Shown here: positions 33,272-44,600 of the stretch, in pieces | Position numbering within the stretch: position 1 is the first letter of the stretch | Layout: each line of letters starts with the position of its first letter | From: an uncultured Lachnospira sp. | GTDB lineage: Bacteria > Bacillota > Clostridia > Lachnospirales > Lachnospiraceae | DNA: 64,000 nucleotides | Direction: 5' to 3' | Assembly: GCA_946186125.1 (NCBI GenBank) | Contig: CAMHLZ010000009.1 | Location: 1 to 64,000 of the forward strand | The notes under the pieces: generated by a model | What the model saw: the letters and a program-made list of their open reading frames with translations, nothing else | What the model was told of the DNA's origin: nothing | The model's database searches: none | Translations under genes and position numbers: made by a program

Positions 33272-34702
33272 ATGAACGACAGATACCAGAGTCCGTTGTC
33301 CGAAAGATATGCAAGTAAGGAGATGCAGTACATTTTTTCTCCGGATAAGAAGTTTAGAACATGGAGAAAATTATGGATTGCACTTGCAGAGACAGAAAAA
33401 GAATTAGGATTGAATATAACAGATGAGCAGATTGAAGAGTTAAAGGCAAATGCAGAGAATATCAACTACGATGTGGCAAAAGAGAGAGAAGCACTTGTAC
33501 GTCACGACGTAATGTCACACGTTTATGCATATGGTGTACAGTGTCCTAAAGCAAAAGGAATCATACATCTTGGTGCTACTTCATGTTATGTAGGAGATAA
33601 CACGGATATCATCATTATGACAGAGGGATTAAAACTTGTCAGACAGAAACTTATCAATGTAATAAATGAACTTTCAAAATTTGCTGATGAGTATAAGGCA
33701 CAGCCTACACTTGCGTTTACACATTTTCAGCCGGCACAGCCTACAACAGTAGGAAAGAGAGCAACACTCTGGCTTCAGGAACTTTTGATTGATTTAGAAG
33801 ATATAGAATATGTTATTGACAATATGAAACTTTTAGGTTCTAAGGGAACTACAGGAACACAGGCAAGCTTCCTTGAACTTTTTGAGGGTGACCATGAAAA
33901 GGCACGTAAAGTTGATACTATGATAGCTGAAAAGATGGGATATAAAGCATGCCAGGCAGTGTCAGGTCAGACATATTCACGTAAGGTTGATACGAGAGTA
34001 TTAAATGTACTTGCAGGTATTGCCGCAAGTGCACACAAATTTTCAAATGATATAAGATTATTACAGCATTTAAAAGAAGTTGAGGAACCGTTTGAAAAGA
34101 ATCAGATTGGATCATCAGCAATGGCATATAAGAGAAATCCGATGAGAAGTGAGAGAATTGCATCACTTGCAAATTATGTTATGGTGGATGCATTAAATCC
34201 TGCAATTACATCAGCTACGCAGTGGTTTGAGAGAACACTTGATGATTCTGCAAATAAGAGAATAAGTGTTCCAGAAGCTTTTCTTGCGATTGACGGTATA
34301 TTGGATTTGTATCTCAATGTTGTCGACGGACTTGTTGTATATCCTAAGGTTATCGAGAAACATATGATGGCTGAGCTTCCGTTTATGGCAACTGAGAATA
34401 TTATGATGGATGCCGTAAAAGCAGGTGGTGACAGACAGGAACTTCATGAAAAAATCCGTCAGCTTTCTATGGAGGCAGGAAAAAATGTTAAGCAGGAAGG
34501 AAAGGATAATAATCTGTTAGATCTGATTGCTGCAGACCCTGCATTTAATATGACTATTGAAGAGTTGAAAAAATCAATGGATCCGACTAAATATGTGGGT
34601 CGTTCAAAGGAACAGGTTGAAGAGTTCTTAGATGAGGTTGTAAATCCTATTCTTGATAAGAATAAGGACATACTCGGAATGACTGCACAGATTAACGTGT
34701 AA
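33272..34702 (+). CDS. purB: Adenylosuccinate lyase
   Basis: 476 residues from ATG 33272 (MNDRYQSPLSERYASKEM), the start that fits the family. An upstream ATG at 33233 overlaps purF by 11 bases and would add 13 Lys/Asn-rich residues. Cleaves SAICAR and adenylosuccinate. Fumarase-superfamily motifs: HDVMSHVYAYG, GATSCYVGDNTD, and the signature loop GSSAMAYKRNPMRSERI. Long form (about 475) with the C-terminal helical domain. Purine biosynthesis, cytoplasmic. Confidence 0.96.
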   Translation: MNDRYQSPLSERYASKEMQYIFSPDKKFRTWRKLWIALAETEKELGLNITDEQIEELKANAENINYDVAKEREALVRHDVMSHVYAYGVQCPKAKGIIHLGATSCYVGDNTDIIIMTEGLKLVRQKLINVINELSKFADEYKAQPTLAFTHFQPAQPTTVGKRATLWLQELLIDLEDIEYVIDNMKLLGSKGTTGTQASFLELFEGDHEKARKVDTMIAEKMGYKACQAVSGQTYSRKVDTRVLNVLAGIAASAHKFSNDIRLLQHLKEVEEPFEKNQIGSSAMAYKRNPMRSERIASLANYVMVDALNPAITSATQWFERTLDDSANKRISVPEAFLAIDGILDLYLNVVDGLVVYPKVIEKHMMAELPFMATENIMMDAVKAGGDRQELHEKIRQLSMEAGKNVKQEGKDNNLLDLIAADPAFNMTIEELKKSMDPTKYVGRSKEQVEEFLDEVVNPILDKNKDILGMTAQINV

Positions 34703-34728
34703 AATTGATTTTACTTATTAAAAAAAGT

Positions 34729-34777
34729 GTGATATACTACAAAGCGGTGGTTATGCTTAGCAGTATATCACATTTTT
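34729..34777 (+). terminator. Terminator after purB
   Basis: GTGATATACT (34729-34738) pairs with AGTATATCAC (34762-34771), followed by ATTTTTATT. The long loop is unusual but the stem is perfect. Confidence 0.65.
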
Positions 34778-34817
34778 ATTGGATAATAAAACCGTATAAG
34801 GAAAGGACGGGCTGATT

Positions 34818-36092
34818 ATGGTTAAAGCTATTGTTGGAGCGTGTTGGGGAGACGAAGGAAAAGGTAAAATAACGGATATGCTGGCAGAGACTTCTGATAT
34901 TATTATCAGATTTCAGGGAGGCTCAAATGCCGGACATACTATTATAAATAATTATGGAAAGTTTGCACTGCATCTTCTTCCATCGGGTGTCTTTTATAAC
35001 CATACGACATCTATTATTGGAAATGGTGTAGCACTTAATATTCCATATTTGGTTAAAGAGATAGATGATATTGTAAGTAAAGGAGTTCCAAAACCAAAGA
35101 TTTTAGTTTCAAACAGAGCACAGATTTTGATGCCGTATCATATTTTATTTGATCAGTATGAAGAAGAGAGACTCGGAAAGAAGTCTTTTGGTTCGACAAA
35201 ATCAGGAATTGCACCATTTTATTCAGACAAATATGCAAAAATCGGATTTCAGGTTTCAGAATTGTTTGATGATGCAGTTTTGGAAGAAAAAGTGGAAAGA
35301 GTTTGTGAGATGAAAAATGTTATATTAGAGCATATGTATCACAAACCAAAGATTGATACAAAAGAGCTTCTTGCTACATTGAAAGAATACCGTGATATGG
35401 TAAAACCGTATGTCTGCGATACGGCAATGTTTTTACAACAGGCCATTAAAGAAGGCAAGAATATATTATTAGAGGGTCAGTTAGGTTCGTTAAAGGATCC
35501 GGATTTTGGTATTTACCCTATGGTTACATCATCATCAACACTTGCTGCATATGGTGCTATCGGTGCAGGTATTCCACCATATGAGATTAAAGAAATCGTT
35601 ACAGTTGTAAAAGCTTATTCAAGTGCAGTAGGTGCAGGAGAGTTTGTAAGCGAAATATTTGGTGATGAAGCTGATGAACTTCGTAAACGTGGCGGAGATG
35701 CAGGAGAGTTTGGTGCTACGACAGGAAGACCTAGAAGAATGGGATGGTTTGACTGCGTTGCTTCAAGGTACGGATGTAAGATTCAGGGAGCTACACAGGT
35801 TGCGCTTACAGTTCTTGATGTATTGGGATACCTTGATGAGATACCGGTATGTGTAGGTTATGAAATCGACGGTAAGGTTTCAAAAGACTTCCCTACTACC
35901 GTAGAACTTGCAAAGGCAAAGCCGGTATATGAGACATTACCTGGATGGAAGTCAGATATACGTGGTATTACAAAGTATGAAGAACTGCCTGAGAATTGTA
36001 AAAAATATGTTGAATTTATAGAGAAAGAATTGGGAGTTCCGGTTAAGATGGTTTCAAACGGCCCGGGCAGAAATGAAATAATTTACAGATAA
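34818..36092 (+). CDS. purA: Adenylosuccinate synthetase
   Basis: 424 residues, near-standard length. GTP-dependent IMP + Asp to adenylosuccinate. Motifs: WGDEGKGKITD at the N-terminus (P-loop with catalytic Asp), RFQGGSNAGHTI (catalytic His), GSTKSGIAPFYSDK, EGQLGSLKDPDFG and TTGRPRRMGWFD. Ribosome site GGAAAGGACGG. Works directly before purB in the AMP branch. Separated from purB by a terminator, so probably transcribed separately. Confidence 0.96.
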   Translation: MVKAIVGACWGDEGKGKITDMLAETSDIIIRFQGGSNAGHTIINNYGKFALHLLPSGVFYNHTTSIIGNGVALNIPYLVKEIDDIVSKGVPKPKILVSNRAQILMPYHILFDQYEEERLGKKSFGSTKSGIAPFYSDKYAKIGFQVSELFDDAVLEEKVERVCEMKNVILEHMYHKPKIDTKELLATLKEYRDMVKPYVCDTAMFLQQAIKEGKNILLEGQLGSLKDPDFGIYPMVTSSSTLAAYGAIGAGIPPYEIKEIVTVVKAYSSAVGAGEFVSEIFGDEADELRKRGGDAGEFGATTGRPRRMGWFDCVASRYGCKIQGATQVALTVLDVLGYLDEIPVCVGYEIDGKVSKDFPTTVELAKAKPVYETLPGWKSDIRGITKYEELPENCKKYVEFIEKELGVPVKMVSNGPGRNEIIYR

Positions 36093-36120
36093 TACTATAC
36101 TATTACAAGGAATTTGTGTT

Positions 36121-36150
36121 ACGGACTGTTGTGAATATGCGACAGTCCGT
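36121..36150 (+). terminator. Terminator-like hairpin after purA
   Basis: ACGGACTGT (36121-36129) pairs with ACAGTCCGT (36142-36150), followed by TTGAATT; the T-run is weak. Confidence 0.55.
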
Positions 36151-36178
36151 TTGAATTACAAAGTGAAAGGAATTATGT

Positions 36179-36820
36179 ATGGATGAGTTTAACAGGTACT
36201 TTGATCATACCATATTAAAACCGGATGCCACAAAAGAGCAGGTTGATAAAATATGTGATGAGGCATTGAAAGAACATTTTGCTTCAGTATGCGTAAATGG
36301 TTATAGAACGAAGCAGGTAAAAGAAAGACTTGAAGGTTCAGAAGTTAAGACATGTACCGTGGTTGGATTTCCACTGGGGGCGGTGCCTGCTGAGGTAAAA
36401 GTATTTGAAACCAGGAAGGCAATAGAAGACGGTGCTGATGAGGTAGACATGGTTATTAATATAGGTGCACTTAAAGATTGCGATTATGATTATGTGCAGG
36501 AAGATATAGTTCAGGTTAAGAAAGCCTGTGGCGACAGAGTTCTTAAAGTTATCATAGAAACATGCCTGCTTAATGAAGATGAAAAGGTGAAGGCGTGTGA
36601 GATTGCGCTTAAAGCCGGAGCCGATTATGTTAAAACGTCTACCGGATTTAGTACGGGCGGCGCTAACGTTGATGATGTAAGACTTATGAAAGATATCGTG
36701 GGCGACATGGCAAAGGTCAAGGCATCGGGGGGAATACACGATTATGCACAGGCTATGGATATGATAAATGCGGGTGCGGACAGACTTGGAACAAGTGCCA
36801 CTATGAATATTATTAATTAA
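36179..36820 (+). CDS. deoC: Deoxyribose-phosphate aldolase
   Basis: 213 residues. Cleaves 2-deoxyribose-5-phosphate to glyceraldehyde-3-phosphate and acetaldehyde in nucleoside salvage. DeoC signatures: [41 protein letters not shown] and the Schiff-base lysine in [13 protein letters not shown], then KASGGI. Ribosome site GTGAAAGGAA. No other deo gene lies next to it. Confidence 0.95.
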   Translation: MDEFNRYFDHTILKPDATKEQVDKICDEALKEHFASVCVNGYRTKQVKERLEGSEVKTCTVVGFPLGAVPAEVKVFETRKAIEDGADEVDMVINIGALKDCDYDYVQEDIVQVKKACGDRVLKVIIETCLLNEDEKVKACEIALKAGADYVKTSTGFSTGGANVDDVRLMKDIVGDMAKVKASGGIHDYAQAMDMINAGADRLGTSATMNIIN

Positions 36821-36823
36821 CTA

Positions 36824-36852
36824 TTGAAGAAAATTTAGTATAATGTTATAAT
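36824..36852 (+). promoter_or_regulatory. Promoter of the surface-polysaccharide locus
   Basis: TTGAAG (36824-36829), 17 bases, TATAAT (36847-36852), 48 bases before rfbB. Probably drives much of the locus downstream. Confidence 0.75.
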
Positions 36853-36899
36853 CATAAATTAAATGGCGATTATTAAGAAGATGAAAGGAGTTTCTTTTA

Positions 36900-37979
36900 A
36901 TGAGAACTTATTTAGTAACAGGTGGAGCAGGTTTTATTGGCTCAAATTACATTCATTACATGTTCAAAAAGTATGATAATGAAATAAGGATAATTAATGT
37001 AGATGTTTTAACATATGCAGGCAATTTAGAAAATCTTAAGGACATAGAAAATAGAGATAATTATACATTTGTAAAAGCAGATATATGTGATAAAGAAGCG
37101 ATAGGCAGGATTTTTGCAGAAAATGATATAGACAGAGTTGTTCATTTTGCAGCTGAGAGTCATGTTGACAGAAGTATCCGTAACCCTGAAGTGTTTGTTA
37201 ACACTAATGTTTTGGGAACGGCCGTTATGCTTAACTGTGCGAAAGCTGCATGGGAGAATGAGGACGGAACATTTAAGGAAGGCAAGAAGTTCTTACATGT
37301 ATCTACTGATGAAGTATATGGTTCACTTCCTGATGATGACTCAGCATTTTTTTATGAGACATCTCCGATTGATCCGCACAGTCCCTATTCAGCAAGTAAG
37401 GCATCATCAGACATGCTTGTAAAGGCTTATATTGATACATATCATTTCCCGGCGAACATTACAAACTGTTCAAACAATTACGGACCATACCAGTTCCCTG
37501 AGAAATTGATTCCATTGATTATCAATAATGCTTTACAGGGCAAGAAGCTTCCGGTATACGGAGATGGAAAAAATGTCAGAGACTGGCTCTATGTTGAAGA
37601 CCATGCTAAGGCTATTGACATGGTTCAGGAACAGGGAAGACTTGGCGAACGTTATAATATCGGTGGACATAACGAGAAACAGAATATAGAGATTATTGAG
37701 ATAATCCTTGATACGCTTCAGGAGATGCTTCCGGAGGAAGATCCTAGAAAAGCATTAGTCAGCAGAGATTTGATAACATATGTTGAGGACAGAAAGGGAC
37801 ATGACAGAAGATATGCGATAGCTCCTGATAAGATAAAAGAAGAAATAGGCTGGTATCCGGAGACTATGTTCAAAGACGGAATCAAACTTACGATAAAATG
37901 GTTCTTTGAAAATGAAGATTGGATGAAGAATGTAACCAGTGGAGATTATCAGAAGTATTACGCAGAAATGTACAAATAG
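36900..37979 (+). CDS. rfbB: dTDP-glucose 4,6-dehydratase
   Basis: 359 residues after AAAGGAG. NAD-dependent SDR enzyme, second step to dTDP-L-rhamnose. NAD site GGAGFIGSNYIHY at the N-terminus; HFAAESHVDRSI; STDEVYGSL (catalytic Thr/Asp/Glu); and YxxxK in PYSASKAS. NCSNNYGPYQFPEKLIP is typical of RmlB. Order rfbB-rfbA-rfbC follows. Confidence 0.96.
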   Translation: MRTYLVTGGAGFIGSNYIHYMFKKYDNEIRIINVDVLTYAGNLENLKDIENRDNYTFVKADICDKEAIGRIFAENDIDRVVHFAAESHVDRSIRNPEVFVNTNVLGTAVMLNCAKAAWENEDGTFKEGKKFLHVSTDEVYGSLPDDDSAFFYETSPIDPHSPYSASKASSDMLVKAYIDTYHFPANITNCSNNYGPYQFPEKLIPLIINNALQGKKLPVYGDGKNVRDWLYVEDHAKAIDMVQEQGRLGERYNIGGHNEKQNIEIIEIILDTLQEMLPEEDPRKALVSRDLITYVEDRKGHDRRYAIAPDKIKEEIGWYPETMFKDGIKLTIKWFFENEDWMKNVTSGDYQKYYAEMYK

Positions 37980-37988
37980 TGTGATTAT

Positions 37989-38013
37989 GGGTTGTCACGG
38001 AAAGTGACAGCCC
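37989..38013 (+). terminator. Hairpin between rfbB and rfbA
   Basis: GGGTTGTCAC pairs with GTGACAGCCC (one G-U) around GGAAA, followed by ATTTAG. It may partly attenuate transcription or stabilise the mRNA; it lacks a good T-run. Confidence 0.45.
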
Positions 38014-38047
38014 ATTTAGTGTGTAATGGAAAGGAAAGGTTTTAAAT

Positions 38048-38917
38048 ATGAAAGGAATTATATTGGCGGGCGGTTCGGGAACACGTCTGTATCCGTTAAC
38101 AAAGGCTGTATCAAAGCAGATTATGCCTGTATATGACAAGCCGATGATTTATTATCCGCTGTCAACACTTATGCTTGCAGGTATCAGAGAGGTGCTTATT
38201 ATTTCGACACCAAGGGATTTACCGGTTTTTGAAGAGCTTTTCGGAGACGGTTCTCAGCTTGGAATGTCATTCTCATATGCTATTCAGGAGTCACCAAGAG
38301 GACTTGCTGATGCGTTTATTATAGGTGAAAAGTTTATTGGAAATGATAATGTTGCACTTGTGCTTGGAGATAACATTTTCTATGGACAGAGCTTTTCAAA
38401 GGTGCTTAAGAATGCTGCCGAAAGAGAAAAAGGAGCTACAATTTTCGGATATTATGTAAAAGATCCGAGAGAATATGGTGTAGTTGAATTTGATGAAAAT
38501 GGAAAAGCATTATCTATTGAGGAAAAACCGGAGAAGCCTAAGTCAAATTATGCCGTACCGGGACTTTATTTTTATGATAATGACGTTGTTGAGATTGCTA
38601 AAAATGTAAAGCCTTCAGCAAGAGGTGAGATAGAGATTACATCAGTTAACAACGAATATCTTCAGAGAGGCACTTTGATGGTTGAGACTTTAGGCCGTGG
38701 ATTTGCTTGGCTTGATACAGGAAATCACGATATGCTTCTTGATGCAGCTGATTTTGTGGCAGCATTCCAGAAGAGACAGGGATTATACATTTCGTGCATA
38801 GAGGAGATTGCTTATAAGAGAGGTTTTATAGATAAAGAACAGCTCCTTAAACTTGCACAGCCGCTTATGAAGACTGCTTATGGACAGTATCTGACAGATG
38901 TAGCAAACGGATTATAA
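38048..38917 (+). CDS. rfbA: Glucose-1-phosphate thymidylyltransferase
   Basis: 289 residues, standard RmlA length, after GGAAAGG. Activates glucose-1-phosphate with dTTP. Motifs: [19 protein letters not shown] (signature and catalytic Lys), [27 protein letters not shown], and [10 protein letters not shown]. First step of dTDP-rhamnose synthesis. Confidence 0.96.
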   Translation: MKGIILAGGSGTRLYPLTKAVSKQIMPVYDKPMIYYPLSTLMLAGIREVLIISTPRDLPVFEELFGDGSQLGMSFSYAIQESPRGLADAFIIGEKFIGNDNVALVLGDNIFYGQSFSKVLKNAAEREKGATIFGYYVKDPREYGVVEFDENGKALSIEEKPEKPKSNYAVPGLYFYDNDVVEIAKNVKPSARGEIEITSVNNEYLQRGTLMVETLGRGFAWLDTGNHDMLLDAADFVAAFQKRQGLYISCIEEIAYKRGFIDKEQLLKLAQPLMKTAYGQYLTDVANGL

Positions 38918-38949
38918 TATAGAATTGAAAGAAAGGATTGTTTAGAACA

Positions 38950-39513
38950 ATGGGAAAGATTACAGTAGAGACATGTGATATAGAAGGATTGAAAGTTATT
39001 ACACCGACAGTATTCGGAGATGAGAGAGGATACTTTATGGAAACTTATAATTATAATGATTATAAGGAAGCAGGTATCGACATGGAATTTGTACAGGACA
39101 ACCAGTCAAGCTCAAAAAAAGGTGTTTTAAGAGGATTACATTTTCAGAAAGAGTTTCCACAGGACAAGCTTGTAAGAGTTGTAAGTGGTGAAGTGTTTGA
39201 CGTTGCCGTTGACTTAAGAGAAGGTTCAAAGACATTCGGTAAATGGTATGGTGTTATATTATCGGCTGAGAATAAAAAACAATTTTTTATTCCAAAGAAC
39301 TTTGCACATGGATTTGTAGTGCTTTCAGACTCAGCAGAGTTTGCTTATAAGTGTACTGACTTTTATCATCCTAATGATGAGGGTGGTTTAAAATGGGATG
39401 ATCCTGATATTGGAGTTGACTGGCCATTACCGGAAGGTGTAGAACTTACTATCTCAGAAAAAGACCAGAAATGGGATGGAATAAAGGCTTATGTTGCTGA
39501 GAGGAACAAATAA
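38950..39513 (+). CDS. rfbC: dTDP-4-dehydrorhamnose 3,5-epimerase
   Basis: 187 residues from ATG 38950; a TTG at 38938 is closer to AAAGGA and could be used. RmlC cupin: GYFMETYNY, VQDNQSSSKKGVLRGLHFQ with the catalytic His, and FAHGFVVLS. Third step to dTDP-L-rhamnose. The fourth enzyme, RfbD, is not in the window. The stop overlaps the next ATG region (TAATG). Confidence 0.95.
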   Translation: MGKITVETCDIEGLKVITPTVFGDERGYFMETYNYNDYKEAGIDMEFVQDNQSSSKKGVLRGLHFQKEFPQDKLVRVVSGEVFDVAVDLREGSKTFGKWYGVILSAENKKQFFIPKNFAHGFVVLSDSAEFAYKCTDFYHPNDEGGLKWDDPDIGVDWPLPEGVELTISEKDQKWDGIKAYVAERNK

Positions 39514-40313
39514 TGAATTTCATAAAGGAATTGTATAGCAATAGAAAACTGATATGGAATCTTTCAAAGAGTGATTTTAAGACAAAATATGCAGGCTCTT
39601 TTTTGGGAATTATATGGGCATTTGTACAGCCTGTAGTAACGGTTATAGTATACAGTATAGTGTTTCAGTGTGTATTTGCGCAGGCAGATGTTGGAAATGT
39701 ACCGTATGTATTATGGCTGATTACCGGTCTTGTACCATGGTTTTTCTTTAATGATGCATTAAACGGTGGAACAAATGCAATGATTGAATACAATTATCTT
39801 GTAAAAAAGGTAGTGTTTAAAATAAGCATTCTTCCGATTGTAAAGATGATATCTGCATTATTTGTGCATTTGTTTTTTATATGTTTTACCATTACGATTT
39901 ATATTATTTGTGGTGTAATGCCGGGATTATACGGTATACAGATAATATATTATATGGCATGTGCGTTTATATTGACCCTTGGATTAACATATGCCACATC
40001 GGCAATAGTTGTATTTTTTAGAGATTTATCGCAGATTATAAGTATTGTGCTTCAGGTGGGAATGTGGTATACACCAATATTGTGGAATGTAGAAAACCCT
40101 GCTTTTACGCTGCCTGAGACCGTAAAAAAATTATTAATGATAAATCCGATGTATTATGTTGTCGGTGGATATAGAGATTCTCTCGTAAATAAAGTATGGT
40201 TTTGGGAAAGACCGTTTCTGACACTTTATTTTTGGTGCTTTACGGGACTTACGTTTGCGGTGGGAGTGTTTATATTTAAGAGACTGAGAGTACATTTTGC
40301 AGATGTATTGTAA
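39513..40313 (+). CDS. ABC-2 polysaccharide export permease (Wzm type)
   Basis: 266 residues, starting in the TAATG overlap with rfbC. Six membrane helices after an N-terminal amphipathic part (YSNRKLIWNLSKSDFKTKYAGS, typical of TagG/Wzm/RfbD permeases), then FLGIIWAFVQPVVTVIVYSI and a C-terminal PMYYVVGGYRDS. With the next gene it exports a lipid-linked glycan across the membrane. Confidence 0.92.
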   Translation: MNFIKELYSNRKLIWNLSKSDFKTKYAGSFLGIIWAFVQPVVTVIVYSIVFQCVFAQADVGNVPYVLWLITGLVPWFFFNDALNGGTNAMIEYNYLVKKVVFKISILPIVKMISALFVHLFFICFTITIYIICGVMPGLYGIQIIYYMACAFILTLGLTYATSAIVVFFRDLSQIISIVLQVGMWYTPILWNVENPAFTLPETVKKLLMINPMYYVVGGYRDSLVNKVWFWERPFLTLYFWCFTGLTFAVGVFIFKRLRVHFADVL

Positions 40314-40348
40314 AATTCGATTAATTATAGAAAGGCATGGAACCAGTA

Positions 40349-41626
40349 ATGTCAGATTATGCAATCAGTGTAGAACACGTTGAGAAAATGTATAAATTGT
40401 ACGATAAGCCATCGGACAGATTTAAAGAGTCATTGGGACTTACGAGAAAGAAAAAATACAAAGAACATTTTGCTTTGCATGATGTGAATTTTCAAGTGAA
40501 AAAAGGAGAAACGGTAGGAATTATCGGAACGAACGGTTCCGGTAAGTCCACTATTCTTAAGATTATAACAGGAGTGCTGAATCCGACGGCAGGAGAAGTT
40601 AAGGTAAATGGCAGAATATCTGCGTTACTTGAGCTTGGAGCCGGATTCAACATGGAATATACAGGAATAGAAAATGTTTACCTTAACGGTACAATGATAG
40701 GCTTTTCAAGAGAAGAGATAGATGCAAAGCTGGATGATATATTGGAGTTTGCAGATATAGGAGATTTTGTTTATCAGCCTGTTAAGACGTATTCAAGCGG
40801 TATGTTTGTCAGACTTGCTTTTGCCGTAGCTATCAATATTGATCCGGAGATACTTATAGTTGACGAAGCTTTATCGGTAGGAGATGTATTTTTTCAGGCA
40901 AAATGTTATCACAAGTTTGAGGAATTTAAAAAGTTGGGAAAGACTATATTATTTGTCAGTCATGATTTGGGCAGTATTGGAAAATATTGTGACAGGGTTG
41001 TTCTTCTTAATCAGGGTGTGAAACTCAATGAAGGTCAGCCTAAGGAAATGATTGATATATACAAAAAACTTCTTGTAAATCAATATACCGAAGCCGAGGA
41101 GAATACAAAAGAAGAAGAAAAGAAGAATGGCAAAAAGGCTGAGCTTAAATCGGGAAGCTGGAAAGATACAATTACTTCCAATCCTGATATTGTTGAATAT
41201 GGCAATGGTATGGCGGAAATTATTGATTATGGCGTGATGGATAACGAAGGCAATATGTCGAATTCTATCGAAAAAGGTACTGAATTCACCGTTATGATGA
41301 AAGTCGAATTTAAAGAAAAAATTGCAGATCCAATATTCGCAATAACAATTAAGGATCTTAAGGGAACAGAGATAGCCGGTACTAACACCATGTTTGAAAG
41401 TATTAATACAGGAGTAGTTAAGCCTGGCGATAAAAAGAGTATAAAATTCACTCAGAAGATGGATCTTCAGGGTGGTGACTATCTTGTGTCATTAGGATGT
41501 ACAGGGTATAAAGACGGTGATTTTACTGTGTATCACAGGTTGTATGATGTGTTTAACATAACGGTTATATCACAGAAAAATACTGTGGGTTACTATGACA
41601 TGAATTCGGATATAGTAGTAGAATAA
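40349..41626 (+). CDS. ABC polysaccharide export ATPase (Wzt type)
   Basis: 425 residues from ATG 40349; ATG 40337 would sit 1 base after AAAGG. ABC domain: GTNGSGKST (Walker A), YSSGMFVRLAFAVA (signature), ILIVDEALSVGD (Walker B), FVSHDLGSIGKYCDR (H-loop). A Lys/Glu-rich linker leads to a C-terminal Wzt_C beta domain (about 285-425; EFTVMMKVEF, GDYLVSLGCTGY), known in Wzt to bind a finished or capped chain end. The next protein starts with a methyltransferase, which would fit cap-dependent export. Confidence 0.92.
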   Translation: MSDYAISVEHVEKMYKLYDKPSDRFKESLGLTRKKKYKEHFALHDVNFQVKKGETVGIIGTNGSGKSTILKIITGVLNPTAGEVKVNGRISALLELGAGFNMEYTGIENVYLNGTMIGFSREEIDAKLDDILEFADIGDFVYQPVKTYSSGMFVRLAFAVAINIDPEILIVDEALSVGDVFFQAKCYHKFEEFKKLGKTILFVSHDLGSIGKYCDRVVLLNQGVKLNEGQPKEMIDIYKKLLVNQYTEAEENTKEEEKKNGKKAELKSGSWKDTITSNPDIVEYGNGMAEIIDYGVMDNEGNMSNSIEKGTEFTVMMKVEFKEKIADPIFAITIKDLKGTEIAGTNTMFESINTGVVKPGDKKSIKFTQKMDLQGGDYLVSLGCTGYKDGDFTVYHRLYDVFNITVISQKNTVGYYDMNSDIVVE

Positions 41627-41640
41627 AAGAGGTGTGAAAG

Positions 41641-44600
41641 ATGGATACTTTTGAATATATCGGTAAGGTAAAGCTTAATCTTAAGCATTACAGTGGCAGA
41701 GATTTATATAGCGACGGAGAAATAGAAGATAAACTGTTAGATATTGTTAAGAATAACGAAGAAGAAGATTTTAACAGCGTTATTGCACAAAAGCAGGAAT
41801 GGACCACAATGTACCATCTTTCACATATACGACAGAATATTATTGGTACCGTAAAACTTGAAAAGGATATGAAGGTGCTTGAGATAGGTTCAGGATGTGG
41901 TGCTATTACGGGTGCACTTGCAGAACGTGCCGATAGTGTAACATGTATAGAATTATCAAAAAAGAGAAGCAGTATTAATGCATACAGAAATAAAAACAGA
42001 GATAATATTGAGATATTAGTCGGTAATTTTCAGGATATAGAAAAAGATTTGGGGAAATATGATTGTATAACACTCATAGGAGTATTTGAATATGCAGATG
42101 CTTATATTTCTTCAGAGGAGCCTTATATCAGTTTCTTAAATATTATAAAAAAACATTTAAACGAGAACGGACGCATTATTATGGCAATAGAGAATAAGTT
42201 CGGTTTAAAGTATTTTGCAGGTTGCAGAGAGGATCATTTTGGAACTTTTTTTGAAGGTATAGAGAATTATACGAATACAGAAGGCGTAAGGACATTCACA
42301 AAAAAAGAGCTTGAGACAATGTTTGAAAAAACAGGCTTTAAAAAATATAAGTTTTACTATCCATATCCGGATTACAAGTTCCCTACGAAAATTTTTTCGG
42401 ATGACTATCTGCCTAAAATAGGTGAGTTAAATACCAATGTACAGAATTTTGACAGAGACAGACTTATGCTTTTTGATGAATTAAAGGTGTTTGATACTAT
42501 TATTCAGGAGGGCATGTTTGATTTTTATTCAAATTCATTTCTAGTGGAAATCGGGGTGGATGACAATGATGTCATTTATAAAAAATGTTCGAATGACAGA
42601 TCGGAATATTTTTCGATATATACAGATATATTAAAAGATGAAAATAAAGTTGTAAGAAAATACAGTGCAAACCCAAAAGGCAAAAAACATATTGAAAATA
42701 TTGTAAAATGGGGTGAAATGCTTCAGAAACAATATGAAGGCTCTAAAATATCGGTTGCAAAATGTGTGATGAAAGATGGAAAAGCCTGCTGTGATTATAT
42801 TACCGGAAATACAATCGAGGAAATTGCAGACGGATATATTTCAAAGGGACAGGTATCAAGGGCAGAAGAGCTTATAAAAGACGTGGTTGCTATTGTAAAA
42901 GATAAGAATTCCGGTCAGAAGTTTGAAGTAACACAAGAGTTTAAAAATGTGTTTGGTGATGTAAGCTTTGAAAATGAAATGCACACGGGAACCGTTAATG
43001 ATATTGATCTTGTATTAAATAATATTATAGTTGATGGAGATAAATGGAAGGTAATAGATTATGAGTGGACTTTCGATTTCCCGGTACCTTTTGAATATAT
43101 TATATTCAGAATGCTGCATTACTATATTGAAACGAATAATAGCAGAAGCGATATAAAGATAGATAATGTGGTGTCAATATCTGACGCTGATAAGAAAACA
43201 TTTTTAAAGATGGAAGAGAATTTCCAAAATTATGTAAAAGGCAAACATGTTCCGTTAAGAGCGCTATATGAAACGATTGGAAAGAATACCATAAATGCAG
43301 TTGCCATCTCGCAGAGATTGTCAAGACAGGCAAAAGTATATAAAGATTTTGGTAACGGATATTCAGAAGAAGAAGCAGTGCTTATTCCGGCTGTCGTGGA
43401 AGACGATGGGAATTTTAGCTTGAAATTTAATGTCGAAGACGGAGTGAAAAAGTATAGAATTGACCCGTGTGAAGAGGGATGTGCTTTAAAGATTAATGAA
43501 TTGCTTGTCAATAATCGTTTGCAGCCAAAGTTCAGCACCGGCGGATTTATGATTGATGATGATATTTATGTATATAAAGAAGATCCTTGGATTGAGATAA
43601 ATGTTGAGGGAACTATTATTGAAACAATTTATATGAATTACAGATGTGATTCAGCAGTTAAAGAGTTTTATGAGGATGTTGTAGAAGAACTGAAAAAAGT
43701 TGGTGAATATGAAAAACATCTTAATGCAAGAGCTGATATTATTAAGGATTTAGAAGAAAAGTTGAAAGATGCCAACGAGCAGATACAGAATTTAAACAGA
43801 GAGAAGGAATTGATGGTGACATCAAAATCATGGAAAATGACAAAGCCTGTCCGTAAGATAAAAAATGGTACGAAGAGGATATTAAAATCAAATAAGGTTA
43901 CACATGAAGCATGCAGAAGAATTAAGTCAGTCGTAAAAAGACAGCCTTTACCAAAGCCGATTCATCCTGAGGTACAGTCAGTAGAGGAGATAGTATATAT
44001 TCTCTGTCCTAAAAAAGAATGGGAAAAGCAGAGAAATACGAGGTTCAGTAAAGATATTAAATTCAGTATTCTTGTGCCGTTATACAATACTCCTGAAAGA
44101 TTTTTAAGGGAGATGATTGAATCTGTTGTATACCAGTCATATGAAAACTGGGAATTATGTCTTGCAGACGGAAGTGATGATTCACACAAAGAAGTTGAAA
44201 AAATTTGTAAAGAATATTGTGATAAAGATTCACGGATAAAATATAAAAAACTGACAGAGAATCTTGGAATATCAGGTAATACAAATGCCTGTATCGATAT
44301 GGCTACAGGTGATTATATAGCATTATTTGATCATGATGATTTCCTTCATCCGTCAGTATTATTTGAAGATATGAAAGCAATTTGTGAACATGATGCTGAT
44401 TATATATATACGGATGAGGCAACATTCCAGGGAACAAATATATTTAATATAATTACAAGACATTGCAAACCGGATTTTGCCAAAGATAATCTTATCGCAA
44501 ATAATTATATATGCCATTTTTCAGTATTTAAAGCTGATTTACTTGAAAAGGCAGGAAGATTCCGTTCAGAATATGATGGAAGCCAGGATCATGATTTGAT